From the NCBI GenBank assembly GCA_934446475.1, contig CAKSEH010000004.1:1-64000 (forward strand): a DNA stretch of 64,000 bases, in the 5' to 3' direction. The notes under the pieces are model-generated. The model was not told the origin of the DNA and made no database searches. It saw nothing but the letters and a program-made list of their open reading frames with translations. Shown here one piece after another: positions 53,501-61,815 of the stretch; positions within the stretch are counted from its first letter, which is position 1, and every line of letters starts with the position of its first letter. This DNA comes from an uncultured Eubacteriales bacterium (GTDB lineage: Bacteria; Bacillota; Clostridia; Oscillospirales; Acutalibacteraceae). The translations under genes and the position numbers were made by a program.

Positions 53501-55567
53501 TCAGAGGGTCCTGCGATAGTAAAGTCCCCTTGTAAAATCACCCTGCAGTGAAACTCCGGATTTATAAGAATTTATAACATTCAAGGCTTCCGCAGAAGTC
53601 TCGGTCGTGAAGTAAAGCGTTAAAAAATCAAAGCCGGACAGTTCGGAAAGCTTATCGGAAAGGCTTATCGGCAGACAGTTTAAAAGTTCGCTTTCCGTTC
53701 CCCTGCAGGCTATTTTGAACGCAATTCCTTTTCTGTCGGTTATAAAGCCCTCTCCATTGCATTTTTTACATCCCGAAAAGCTCTTAACAGGACAGTTTTT
53801 TAAAAGCATAAGGGGCAGTCTTCCGTATGCAAATATTCCGGTTTTAAGCGAAGTATTAAGGTCTTCGGCTTCACCGAGTGTAAGCTCGGGAGAAACGGTT
53901 ATTTCGCCGACCCCGAAATTCTCCGAAAGGAACTGAGCCGATACGGAATTAAACACATTAAGTCCTGTTGCGCCGATTATTTCAAGTCCTGCCTTCTTTG
54001 CGATAACGGCGTCCGTAAGAGTTCCGCAATATGCCGCAGTAAAGCCCTTGCTTTTAAGTAAAAGAAGCTTGTTTAAAGCCGAAACTTCATCCTCTGCCCA
54101 CCTCGGCAGCTCGACCGCAAGCCTTACACCGCTCGGCAATTTTTGCAGGTTGCAGGACTCTAAAGGCAATATAACGGTGTGAATGCCCGATATATCGGAT
54201 GGTATCTGCTCTGCAAAGGCAAAACGGGCATATAAAAGATTTTCGCCGCAATTATGGTTTTTCTCTGCCGCTTTTTTAAATTCATACTTATCGTGTACGG
54301 TTCGGGCGCACTCTCCCCTTTTTATATTAAGCGCCTCAACGGCTCTTCTTCTCATATCTCCGAGTTCCGATGCCGAAACAAATAAACCGCTCGGGATTTC
54401 CGAAGATATGTTTTTTACAAAATAGGGCGTTCCGCCGAGCTTTTTAAGATTTTTTTCTATATCGTCGGCTGTGGTTTCCCTTGAAACTGCGCTGCTCGGG
54501 ATATTGCCCGTAATCTGTGCGATATTATCACCGTCCGACACGCAGAGCTTTAAAGGTTTTCCGTTTTGCGCCGTAAAACTCATATCAAGCGCAACACTGC
54601 TCCGCTCGTTGCGGTAAAGCGAATGTAAATAAGAGAACGCCTGTTTTGAAAGTTCCGCATCCTCCTTTGTTCTTACGCCGAACATATCCGCTCCTTTTTT
54701 TTCGATATAATAACCGTCTGTAAATCCGGAACGGGTAAAAACGCCGTTTAAAGCCGAAGAAAGTTCTTCGGGAATAGGCAGACCGTCCGTCGCAAGGCGG
54801 CATGAACAGGTTGCGGCGGCAATATATTCGGGTCTTTTCATTCTTCCTTCTATTTTGAAAGACTTTACCCCCATTTTAATTAGCTCGGGTATATGTTCTA
54901 TCAAAGAAAGGTCCTTAAGGCTCAAATCGTATCCCGTTCCCCCGCTTACCTTAAACGGCAGCCGACACGGACCGGCGCAAAGTCCTCTGTTTCCGCTCCT
55001 TCCGCCTATTATCGCCGAAAGCAGGCACTGCCCCGAAACCGACATACAAAGCGCTCCGTGAACGAAAACTTCCACTTCCATATCAAGTTTTTCGGCTTCA
55101 CGGCAAAGTTCGTTCAGAGCGCTTTTGCTCATTTCCCTTGCGGCAACGACCCTTGAAATACCGAAATTTTTAAGAGCCTTAAGCGGTGCGGGAGAATATA
55201 CGGTCATCTGAGTTGAGGCGTGAAGTTCAAGCTTAGGAAAAAGCTTTTTAAGTATCAGACAAAGACCGAGATCCTGAATTATAACGCCGTCTATGCCGTT
55301 TTCGTAAGCTGTTTGAACGGTTTTCACTGCATCACTTATCTCCGATTCCTTTATCAGAATATTAACGGTAAGATAAACCTTAACGCCCCTTATTTTGCAA
55401 TATTTTATTGCTTCTTTAAGCTGTTCGTCATCAAAGTTTTCGGCGTTTCTCCGTGCGCTGAAACGCTTTGCGCCGAGATACACCGCATCCGCCCCGCTTC
55501 TTACTGCGGCATATAAAGACTCAAAGGAACCCGCCGGGGATAACACTTCGCAATTTGATAAACTCAT
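53501..55567 (-). CDS. U32 family peptidase (RlhA/YdcP-like)
   Basis: A 688-residue U32-family protein. It opens EVLSPAGSFESLYAAVRSGADAVYLG and carries the family signature around CLLSAIIGGRSGNRGLCAGP followed by CRLPF, whose cysteines may bind an iron-sulphur cluster. The long C-terminal part (DUF3656-like) resembles E. coli RlhA/YdcP, which hydroxylates a 23S rRNA base, so a tRNA or rRNA modification role is more likely than proteolysis. GGAAG precedes the ATG. The gene ends 35 nt before the rpoB promoter. Confidence 0.92.
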   Translation of the reverse strand: MSLSNCEVLSPAGSFESLYAAVRSGADAVYLGAKRFSARRNAENFDDEQLKEAIKYCKIRGVKVYLTVNILIKESEISDAVKTVQTAYENGIDGVIIQDLGLCLILKKLFPKLELHASTQMTVYSPAPLKALKNFGISRVVAAREMSKSALNELCREAEKLDMEVEVFVHGALCMSVSGQCLLSAIIGGRSGNRGLCAGPCRLPFKVSGGTGYDLSLKDLSLIEHIPELIKMGVKSFKIEGRMKRPEYIAAATCSCRLATDGLPIPEELSSALNGVFTRSGFTDGYYIEKKGADMFGVRTKEDAELSKQAFSYLHSLYRNERSSVALDMSFTAQNGKPLKLCVSDGDNIAQITGNIPSSAVSRETTADDIEKNLKKLGGTPYFVKNISSEIPSGLFVSASELGDMRRRAVEALNIKRGECARTVHDKYEFKKAAEKNHNCGENLLYARFAFAEQIPSDISGIHTVILPLESCNLQKLPSGVRLAVELPRWAEDEVSALNKLLLLKSKGFTAAYCGTLTDAVIAKKAGLEIIGATGLNVFNSVSAQFLSENFGVGEITVSPELTLGEAEDLNTSLKTGIFAYGRLPLMLLKNCPVKSFSGCKKCNGEGFITDRKGIAFKIACRGTESELLNCLPISLSDKLSELSGFDFLTLYFTTETSAEALNVINSYKSGVSLQGDFTRGLYYRRTL

Positions 55568-55640
55568 TAAAATCTTCCGTTCGTTACAGTTTTGATATAA
55601 TAATACTATATTTTCGGAATAATATAAAGAGTTTTTTTGC

Positions 55641-55669
55641 TTTACAATACGCTTTCGGGCTGATATAAT
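55641..55669 (+). promoter_or_regulatory. Sigma-A-type promoter of apgM
   Basis: TTTACA (55641-55646), 17-nt spacer, TATAAT (55664-55669), about 40 nt before the ATG. Confidence 0.72.
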
Positions 55670-55709
55670 TATATTTGGTTATGATTTTATAAAACGGAGC
55701 TGAAAAACA

Positions 55710-56924
55710 ATGAAGTATATGGTATTACTTTGTGACGGTATGGCAGATACGCCCAATGCCGCTTTAGATAATAAAACGCCGATGGAATGTGCAAACAAGC
55801 CCTTTATAGATTCGCTTGCGAAATGCGCCGAGGTCGGAATGTGTAAAACCGTAGCAAACGGTCTTAAACCCGGAAGCGATGTTGCAAATCTTTCCGTTAT
55901 GGGTTACGATCCGCTTAAATGCTATACGGGCCGTTCTCCGCTTGAGGCAGCGTCTATAGGGATCGACCTTAAGGATACCGATGTTACACTGCGCTGCAAT
56001 TTGGTAACACTGTCGGATGAACCCGATTACCGCAGCAAAACAATGGTCGATTACTGCGGCGGCGATATCTCGACTCCTGAGGCGGACGAGCTTATAAAGT
56101 CGGTTCAGGAAGCTTTCGGAAACGATATATATAAGTTTTATACCGGCGTAAGTTACAGGCACTGCCTTGTGGTTTCAAACGGAACTACGGACCTTGGAAC
56201 TATGACCCCTCCTCACGATATCAGCGGCAGAGTTATCGGCGATTATCTCAGTAAATCGGATAATGCCGCAGGACTTATTTCGCTTATGGAAAAAAGTTAT
56301 GATCTGCTCAAAAATCACCCCGTAAACCTTAAAAGGATTTCCGAGGGAAAGCGTCCTGCGAACTCGATATGGCTCTGGGGCGAAGGTACAAAGCCGAGCA
56401 TTGAGAATTTTAAAGAAAAAAACGGCGTATCGGGTTGCGTTGTAAGCGCAGTCGATCTGCTTAAAGGCATAGGAAAATGTGCCGGTATGCTCACCCCGGA
56501 AGTTGAGGGAGCAACCGGATACATCGATACAAATTTTGAAGGGAAAGCAAAAGCCGGAATAGAAGCGTTTAAGTCGGGGTGCGACCTTGTTTATCTTCAC
56601 TTTGAAGCTCCCGATGAATGCGGTCACAGAGGAGAAGCCGAAAACAAAGTTAAAGCCATTGAATATATAGACGGCAGGGCTTTAAAGCTTTGCCTTGAAT
56701 ATCTTGAAAACTGCGGAGACGATTACAGAATACTCGTTATGCCCGATCATCCTACTCCGCTTGATATAAAAACCCATTCTTCAGATCCTGTTCCCTATCT
56801 CATTTTTGACAGCAGGGTAAAGAAGAACGGCGTTGAAAAATTCACGGAAAAGTCTGCATCTGAAACCGGAAACTTTGTATCTCACGGCCCCGATATTATG
56901 TCAAAGCTCCTTTCGGATAATTAA
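55710..56924 (+). CDS. apgM: Cofactor-independent phosphoglycerate mutase (archaeal-type ApgM)
   Basis: A 404-residue alkaline-phosphatase-superfamily enzyme expected to interconvert 2- and 3-phosphoglycerate. Metal and substrate motifs are YMVLLCDGMADTP (metal Asp), SDVANLSVMGYDPLKCYTGR with the nucleophile Ser region, HFEAPDECGHRGE and MPDHPTPLD. Some homologues of this group have been proposed as homoserine kinases, so the role is mutase or a related phosphotransfer. The ribosome site is ACGGAG. It lies in front of the hemolysin III-type gene. Confidence 0.93.
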   Translation: MKYMVLLCDGMADTPNAALDNKTPMECANKPFIDSLAKCAEVGMCKTVANGLKPGSDVANLSVMGYDPLKCYTGRSPLEAASIGIDLKDTDVTLRCNLVTLSDEPDYRSKTMVDYCGGDISTPEADELIKSVQEAFGNDIYKFYTGVSYRHCLVVSNGTTDLGTMTPPHDISGRVIGDYLSKSDNAAGLISLMEKSYDLLKNHPVNLKRISEGKRPANSIWLWGEGTKPSIENFKEKNGVSGCVVSAVDLLKGIGKCAGMLTPEVEGATGYIDTNFEGKAKAGIEAFKSGCDLVYLHFEAPDECGHRGEAENKVKAIEYIDGRALKLCLEYLENCGDDYRILVMPDHPTPLDIKTHSSDPVPYLIFDSRVKKNGVEKFTEKSASETGNFVSHGPDIMSKLLSDN

Positions 56925-56935
56925 GAGGTAACATA

Positions 56936-57613
56936 ATGAAACGGACAAAACTTAAGGACCGTGTTCTGCCCGATTATACAAGAGGCGAAGAGATCTTCAA
57001 TATGGTCTCTCATATAGTAGGCGGAGCTTTCGGTGTGGTTGCACTCGCAGGCTGCGTTATAAAGGCGTTTTTCACGGGGGACGCATATAAGATAGTCGGC
57101 GCATTCATATTCGGCTTTTCAATGATAATACTCTATACTATGTCAAGCGTATATCACGGATTGCTGCCCAATACCGCAAAAAAGGTTATGCAGGTTATCG
57201 ACCATTGCACTATATTCATATTGATAGCAGGCACTTACACACCCATTGCACTATGCGCACTGCGTGAAAAAAACACCGCCCTCGGGTGGACGGTTTTCGG
57301 AATAGTCTGGGGCGTATCGATACTCGGTATCGTGCTTAACGCTATCGACCTTAAAAAATATGCGATATTCTCGATGATATGTTATATTGCGCTCGGTTGG
57401 TGCATAGTTTTCCCCGGCAAGGCAACAATTTCGGCTATACCGAAAAACGGTATGATCCTCCTTTTAATAGGCGGGATTTCCTATACCTTCGGTGCCGTGC
57501 TCTACGGAATAGCCGGCAAAAAGGTTGTCCGTTATATGCATTCGGTGTTCCACATTTTTGTTGTTATAGGAAGTATATTTCATTTTCTGTGCATTTTGCT
57601 TTACATCATATAA
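56936..57613 (+). CDS. trhA: Hemolysin III/TrhA family membrane protein
   Basis: A 225-residue seven-helix protein of the PAQR/HlyIII family. Conserved residues are seen in FNMVSHIVGGAFGV, SSVYHGL, DHCTIFILIAGTYTPIAL and HSVFHIFVVIGSIFHFL (Ser, Asp and three His of a predicted metal site). Family members are involved in membrane-lipid or stress responses rather than true hemolysis. AAGAGG precedes the ATG. It is co-directional with apgM, 11 nt apart, and ends at a bidirectional terminator. Confidence 0.93.
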   Translation: MKRTKLKDRVLPDYTRGEEIFNMVSHIVGGAFGVVALAGCVIKAFFTGDAYKIVGAFIFGFSMIILYTMSSVYHGLLPNTAKKVMQVIDHCTIFILIAGTYTPIALCALREKNTALGWTVFGIVWGVSILGIVLNAIDLKKYAIFSMICYIALGWCIVFPGKATISAIPKNGMILLLIGGISYTFGAVLYGIAGKKVVRYMHSVFHIFVVIGSIFHFLCILLYII

Positions 57614-57627
57614 CATTTACATCAGAC

Positions 57628-57661
57628 ACGGTGTGACGGGATTTATACCCTGTCACACCGT
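57628..57661. terminator. Bidirectional terminator between the TrhA and SLOG genes
   Basis: Arms 57628-57640 and 57648-57661 pair around an A/T loop, with T-rich sequence on the plus side. The right arm overlaps the stop of the minus-strand SLOG gene. Confidence 0.75.
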
Positions 57662-58123
57662 ATTTATTATTTTTCTTCCCTTTTTTGCCGCATATTTTAA
57701 AGCGACCTCGGTTCCGCTCTTTCGGTTTACAGGCTTACAGCATTCGTCAAAATAAATAACACAGAATTTGCTTTTGTCTATCATTTCACGGTTTCGTTTA
57801 ACATAAGCTACTCTGCCCGCCCCTATCATATTTTCGGGATAATATGTATCTTCATAACTTTCTAAAATGTAGTTTTTATAATCATCCGTTATATAAGGAT
57901 ATTCCGCCCGTACATAGATTCGTTTTATGTGCGGGTATTTTTCTTTGATTTTTGACACCGTCTCATAACAAAGAGTGTTAAATCGGCTTTTACTTCCGAA
58001 AAGAAATGTATCCACTCCACAAAGTGTAATAAGTTCTTCTGTTATCGCATAAAGCCTGCTTTTAAGTTCATCTGTTTCGTTTATTTCTCTGTGACCGAAA
58101 AAGCAACAGGTTTTTTCCCACAT
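57653..58123 (-). CDS. SLOG-like protein (DUF1273/YpsA type)
   Basis: A 156-residue protein with a Rossmann-like SLOG fold. It opens CCFFGHREINETDELKSRLY, and the FFGHR phrase is typical. Later come FLFGSKSRFNTLCYETVS and KFCVIYFDECCKPVNRKSGT with an expected nucleotide pocket. SLOG domains are proposed to bind nucleotide-like signalling ligands, often in stress or defence contexts. GGAGG lies before the ATG. It is divergent from the small Xre gene, and the palindromes between them suggest shared control. Confidence 0.85.
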   Translation of the reverse strand: MWEKTCCFFGHREINETDELKSRLYAITEELITLCGVDTFLFGSKSRFNTLCYETVSKIKEKYPHIKRIYVRAEYPYITDDYKNYILESYEDTYYPENMIGAGRVAYVKRNREMIDKSKFCVIYFDECCKPVNRKSGTEVALKYAAKKGRKIINTV

Positions 58124-58214
58124 AAATATTCTCCTCCGTGTTTCTGTTTTTTAGTATTGATATACCGTAAGTATATCTGTCTCGCACATCACAACTCTGT
58201 TAAAAGGTTCAGAC

Positions 58215-58285
58215 AAGTGAAAATGTGTTTCACTTATTATACAATATCATTTACTTAAAGTAAAGGCTTATTTACTTTAAACAAG
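58215..58285. promoter_or_regulatory. Palindromic operator-like sites between the SLOG and Xre genes
   Basis: Two kinds of symmetric site occur in 71 nt. AAGTGAAA and TTTCACTT (58215-58222 and 58228-58235) flank a 5-nt loop. TTTACTTAAAGTAAA (58250-58264) is a near-perfect palindrome, with a related half-site TTTACTTTAAACAAG at 58271-58285. They probably bind the Xre protein encoded next to them. Confidence 0.55.
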
Positions 58286-58338
58286 TTATAAAATCGCTGA
58301 TTTATTGGTAAAATAACTTTAGATAAAGAGGCGATAAG

Positions 58339-58569
58339 ATGAAAACCGATTTTCCCGAAAGATATATTACCTTAGGCTTAAAAATTGCATACTACAGGAA
58401 GAAGGCAGGATATACACAGGAAGTCCTTGCAGAAATGGTTGATAGAAGTGTTAATTTTATCGGTCAGGTTGAAGGTCCGGGTACTGTTCGAGGAGTATCG
58501 CTTGAAACCCTGTTTAAAATCTCACAGGTGCTTAATGTTCCGCCCTCAAAATTATTGGAAGAAGATTGA
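58339..58569 (+). CDS. Small Xre-family HTH regulator
   Basis: A 76-residue protein consisting almost entirely of a helix-turn-helix of the Cro/C1 type: LGLKIAYYRKKAGYTQEVLA, recognition helix region DRSVNFIGQVE and LETLFKISQVLNVPPSKLLE. Such proteins usually repress their own promoter. Palindromes lie 50-120 nt upstream. AAGAGGCGATAAG precedes the ATG. A hairpin terminator follows. Nothing indicates a toxin partner next to it. Confidence 0.88.
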   Translation: MKTDFPERYITLGLKIAYYRKKAGYTQEVLAEMVDRSVNFIGQVEGPGTVRGVSLETLFKISQVLNVPPSKLLEED

Positions 58570-58590
58570 AAAATTAAATAAAAAAATCAA

Positions 58591-58625
58591 AACCCTCTGT
58601 GCCGAAAGTTCCGGCATAGAGGGTT
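58591..58625 (+). terminator. Terminator after the Xre gene
   Basis: Arms 58591-58604 and 58612-58625 (14 nt, near perfect), followed by AATTTG. The U-tract is weak. Confidence 0.65.
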
Positions 58626-58722
58626 AATTTGTGGAAAAATAATCGTTTTTTTAAATCGTGTTTTTATAGAGTAAATATCCGTTCGGAGTTAATTTATAGA
58701 ATGATAAATGTTTTTAAAAATA

Positions 58723-58960
58723 CCCCTCAGTCAGCCATACGGCTGACAGCTCCCCTCTGTTTGCCAAAGCAAAAGAAGGGAGCCTGAAAAGACAATAAAG
58801 CCTTATCTTTACAGTAAAACCGTATTGAATATATAGGCTCCCTTGTGTAAAGGGTAGCCGAAGGCGGCTTAAGCGGTAGTGAATGACAGTCCGGGGGACT
58901 GTCAGAGCCGTGAGGTGACCGAACCGCAGTGAGAAATGGCGAGCGCAGCGAGACTGAGGG
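58723..58960 (+). repeat. MITE-like repeat element, copy A1 (complete)
   Basis: A 238-nt structured element. It opens with CCCCTCAGTC and ends with GACTGAGGG, a 9-nt terminal inverted repeat. Internally it has AAGGGAGCC and its inverse GGCTCCCTT (from 58783 and 58834), plus hairpins such as GACAGTCC-GGG-GGACTGTC. No reading frame supports a protein. Related modules recur at 59111, 62060-62370 and 62519-62648. It looks like a non-autonomous mobile or REP-type element. No target-site duplication could be recognised. Confidence 0.8.
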
Positions 58961-59002
58961 ATTGTTTAAAAGCTTAAATCAATGCAGTGACTTAAATATT
59001 AG

Positions 59003-59256
59003 AGATTAAACATAAAAATTTAAAATGTTAAAGCTTAAGAAATTTAATCAAAACTAAAGCATTAAATACTAAATATAAAATTAAAAATATAACTTCACAA
59101 GGAAAGAATACCCCTCAGTCAGCCATACGGCTGACAGCTCCCCTCTGTTTGCCAAAGCAAAAGAAGGGAGCCTTAAGAGGAGATATTTTTGCTCAATGTT
59201 ATTCAGACATTTCCCTGAGCACGGGGAATAACCACTGTTTTGTTTTACGACAAAAA
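59003..59256 (+). repeat. Left arm of a 254-nt near-perfect inverted repeat
   Basis: This block is the reverse complement of 62225-62478 with five mismatches and no gaps over 254 nt, counted by eye. It comprises an A/T-rich spacer followed by the left half of a second MITE-like unit (starting CCCCTCAGTC at 59111). That unit breaks off at 59256, where the right-hand copy continues with TAAGGGAGCC. Confidence 0.88.
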
Positions 59257-59501
59257 GAAAGAATCCGAAGCAAAAGAATTAAGACCTACTTTTCCGCAAA
59301 ATAAATCAAATATAAAATATAAGAATAAAAAACAAGGTTTGTTATACAAGAGCAAAAAATATACAGAATTCTTTGCCGTAATTCCACATAATTTTTTATT
59401 TGATTGCTGCAAAAGCACTGTTTGTGATTTCATTGAATTTTTTTAACTTCATAGCCGTAAGCAGGCAATTCTTTTTTTGTATTTTAAATTTAAAAAGATT
59501 T
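59257..59501. other. Gap between the left repeat array and the ATPase terminator
   Basis: About 245 A/T-rich nt. Short open frames exist on both strands, but they start inside the repeat and have no ribosome site. Nothing supportable is encoded here. Confidence 0.5.
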
Positions 59502-59531
59502 AAAGACGGCAGGAATTTTCCTGCCGTCTTT
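59502..59531. terminator. Terminator of the metal ATPase operon
   Basis: Perfect 12-nt arms (59502-59513 and 59520-59531, AAAGACGGCAGG) with a 6-nt loop and T-rich ends on both strands. It lies 50 nt past the ATPase stop. Confidence 0.85.
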
Positions 59532-59581
59532 TAAGACAAAAACAATTCGGATTGCCGAATACGATATTATTTCAGCGACTC

Positions 59582-61429
59582 TCATATCTGTGACGAACGC
59601 ATTGAATTTAAAACCGCAAGTACAAGCACGCCTGCGTCGGCAAAGGCTGCAAGCCACATAACGCCGGGAACTGCAAAAGCCGACATAACAAGAACCGCCA
59701 ATTTCACCGCCATTGCAAAAACAGTGTTTTCTTTCGCTATATGCATAGTCTTCCTTGCTATTTTAACCGCAAGCGGAAGTTTTGCAAGGCTATCGTTCAT
59801 TATAACTATATCGGCGGCTTCTATGGCAGCATCCGAACCTAAACCGCCCATAGCAACGCCCACATCTGCCCTTGCAAGTACGGGAGCATCGTTTATGCCG
59901 TCTCCGACAAACGCCGTTGCGCCTTTCGAATCGGAAATAATTTCCTCTAAACAACTTACTTTGCCGTCAGGCATAAGTTCTGAACGGTATGAATCTATGC
60001 CGACTTCCTTTGCAACCGCAGCTGCGGTCTTTTCATTATCGCCGGTAAGCATATAGGTCTTGACACCGTTTTGCTTAAGGCATTGAACAGCCGTTTTTGA
60101 ATCGGGTTTTACAGTATCCGATATAACTATGTGACCGTAATACTCATTATCGCAGGCAATGTGAACTACGGTCCCCTGCTTATGACAGTCGTGATATTCA
60201 ATACCGAACTGCTTCATAAGCTTGCCGTTACCGACAAGAATACGTCTTTTGCCTATGGTTGCGCAAACTCCCTTTCCGGAAAGTTCTTCGGTGTTTTCCG
60301 CTGTCATCTGAGGGGGGATTTCACCGCAGGCATTTTTAAGCGACATTGATATGGGATGCGTACTGAAACTTTCGGCAGCCGCCGCAAGTTTTAAAAGGCT
60401 TTTTTCATCTATTATATTAGGATGAACAGCCGTTACCTCAAAATTACCACGGGTTATTGTGCCGCTTTTATCAAATACGGCATTTTCAAGTTTTGATAAT
60501 GTTTCAAGAGACTCGGAACCCTTTATAAGTATTCCTCTTTTCGAAGCTCCGCCTATTCCGCTGAAAAAGCTCAAAGGAATGGAGACAACAAGTGCACACG
60601 GACAAGATGCAACGAGGAATGTTAAAGCACTGTAGAGCCAGCGAGTGGGATTTCCGGTTATGATTGAAGGAATTATTGCAAGCAATACAGCAAGCGTAAC
60701 TACGACAGGCGTATACACTTTTGAAAATTTCGTTATAAACTTCTCGGTCTTTGCTTTTTTCTCGGCAGAGTGTTCAACAAGTTCAAGTATTCTGCTTACA
60801 GTTGATTCGGCATACACGCTCTCCACCCTTATTTTTATAAGTCCGGTCAGATTGACGCATCCGCCGAATGCCTTATCCGAAACTCTGAGGGTTCTCGGGA
60901 AAGATTCTCCCGTAAGAGCGGAAGTGTCCGCAGAACTTTCTCCGAAAATAACCTCGCCGTCAAGCGGTATCCTTTCGCCCGGCTTTACAACTATAATATC
61001 GCCCTTTTTAACTTCCTCGGGAGAAACGGTCTTTATCTCACCGTTTATCTCAACATCGGCAGTATCGGGTCTTATGTTCATAAGCTCGCCTATAGAACGG
61101 CGGCTCCTGTCGGACGCTATATGTTCAAACAATTCGCCTACCGAGAAGAACAGCATAACAAACACTGCCTCTGGATATTCGCCTATGGCAAAAGCGCCTA
61201 TGGTTGCAACACTCATCAAAAAGCACTCATCAAAAATTTCACCGTGCGCTATATTCGAAAAAGATTCAAATATAACCTCATATCCGACTATCAGATACGG
61301 AACGGCATAAATAAGAATGTTTGCCCAAACGGGAAGGTCGGTAAAAAACACTTTTGTTACGAGCGCCGCAACTGCAAGCAAAACGCCCGACAGAATAATT
61401 TTAACAACATCTTCCTTATGTTCTTTCAT
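59582..61429 (-). CDS. Heavy-metal P1B-type ATPase (Zn/Cd/Pb export, CadA/ZntA-like)
   Basis: Membrane pump of 615 residues with eight predicted helices. There is no N-terminal HMA metal-binding domain. Key features are TGES in ALTGESFPRT, the metal-binding C276-P-C278 (ASCPCALVV), the HP motif STHPIS and GDGINDAP. The last-helix Asp in FADAGVLVLAVLNSMR supports Zn/Cd/Pb specificity (P1B-2). The phosphorylation site reads DKSGT at D320 instead of DKTGT. The start lies two bases after the ArsR gene stop, so the pump is co-transcribed with its likely repressor. Direction of transport is inferred from the family. Confidence 0.93.
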   Translation of the reverse strand: MKEHKEDVVKIILSGVLLAVAALVTKVFFTDLPVWANILIYAVPYLIVGYEVIFESFSNIAHGEIFDECFLMSVATIGAFAIGEYPEAVFVMLFFSVGELFEHIASDRSRRSIGELMNIRPDTADVEINGEIKTVSPEEVKKGDIIVVKPGERIPLDGEVIFGESSADTSALTGESFPRTLRVSDKAFGGCVNLTGLIKIRVESVYAESTVSRILELVEHSAEKKAKTEKFITKFSKVYTPVVVTLAVLLAIIPSIITGNPTRWLYSALTFLVASCPCALVVSIPLSFFSGIGGASKRGILIKGSESLETLSKLENAVFDKSGTITRGNFEVTAVHPNIIDEKSLLKLAAAAESFSTHPISMSLKNACGEIPPQMTAENTEELSGKGVCATIGKRRILVGNGKLMKQFGIEYHDCHKQGTVVHIACDNEYYGHIVISDTVKPDSKTAVQCLKQNGVKTYMLTGDNEKTAAAVAKEVGIDSYRSELMPDGKVSCLEEIISDSKGATAFVGDGINDAPVLARADVGVAMGGLGSDAAIEAADIVIMNDSLAKLPLAVKIARKTMHIAKENTVFAMAVKLAVLVMSAFAVPGVMWLAAFADAGVLVLAVLNSMRSSQI

Positions 61430-61431
61430 AT

Positions 61432-61800
61432 TTATCCCTCCGTTATATGTTCCATACCTTGCGCAAGTATGGTTTTAACATGCTCATCTGCCAAAGAATA
61501 ATAACAGGTTTTTCCTTCCCTGCGGTATTTTACAAGTCCGGCAGATTTTAAAACTCTTAACTGGTGAGATATAGCAGACATTGTCATATTTAAAATTTCC
61601 GCTATATCACACACGCAAACCTCATTTTCGTAAAGAACATAAAGTATTCTTATTCTTGTGCTGTCGCCGAATATCCTGTAAAGGTCGGCAAGGTCATAAA
61701 GTGTGTCAATATCGGGCATAAGCTCTTCGGCTATGCTCACCGCATCCTTTTTCGGAGATATATCACCTTCAAAGTTTGCGGATTTTGTATTTTCAGCCAT
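61432..61800 (-). CDS. ArsR/SmtB-family metal-responsive repressor
   Basis: Winged-helix regulator of about 122 residues. The core is RIFGDSTRIRILYVLYENEV, then CVCDIAEILNMTMSAISHQL. The cysteines in the ENEVCVCDI segment match the CadC/ArsR-type metal site, and the C-terminal ADEHVKTILAQGMEHI supplies an alpha-5-like site. It would release DNA on Zn, Cd or Pb binding. Start ATG 61800 follows GGGGTGAT; a longer reading is less plausible. It is the first gene of the operon with the P-type ATPase. Confidence 0.92.
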   Translation of the reverse strand: MAENTKSANFEGDISPKKDAVSIAEELMPDIDTLYDLADLYRIFGDSTRIRILYVLYENEVCVCDIAEILNMTMSAISHQLRVLKSAGLVKYRREGKTCYYSLADEHVKTILAQGMEHITEG

Positions 61801-61815
61801 TATATCACCCCATAA

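Noticed and set aside
53501..55567. Calling the U32 protein a collagenase
   Set aside because: Homologues with this architecture are linked to RNA modification; no proteolytic evidence can be read.
56936..57613. Calling the HlyIII-type protein a toxin
   Set aside because: The family is widespread in non-pathogens and belongs to the PAQR-like membrane proteins; the hemolysin name is historical.
58723..59173. Repeats considered as a CRISPR array
   Set aside because: The units are long, structured and of two kinds, with no short regularly spaced direct repeats and no cas genes.
59240..59446. Short open frames on both strands at the edge of the left repeat array
   Set aside because: They begin inside the repeat, have low-complexity A/T-driven composition and no ribosome site.
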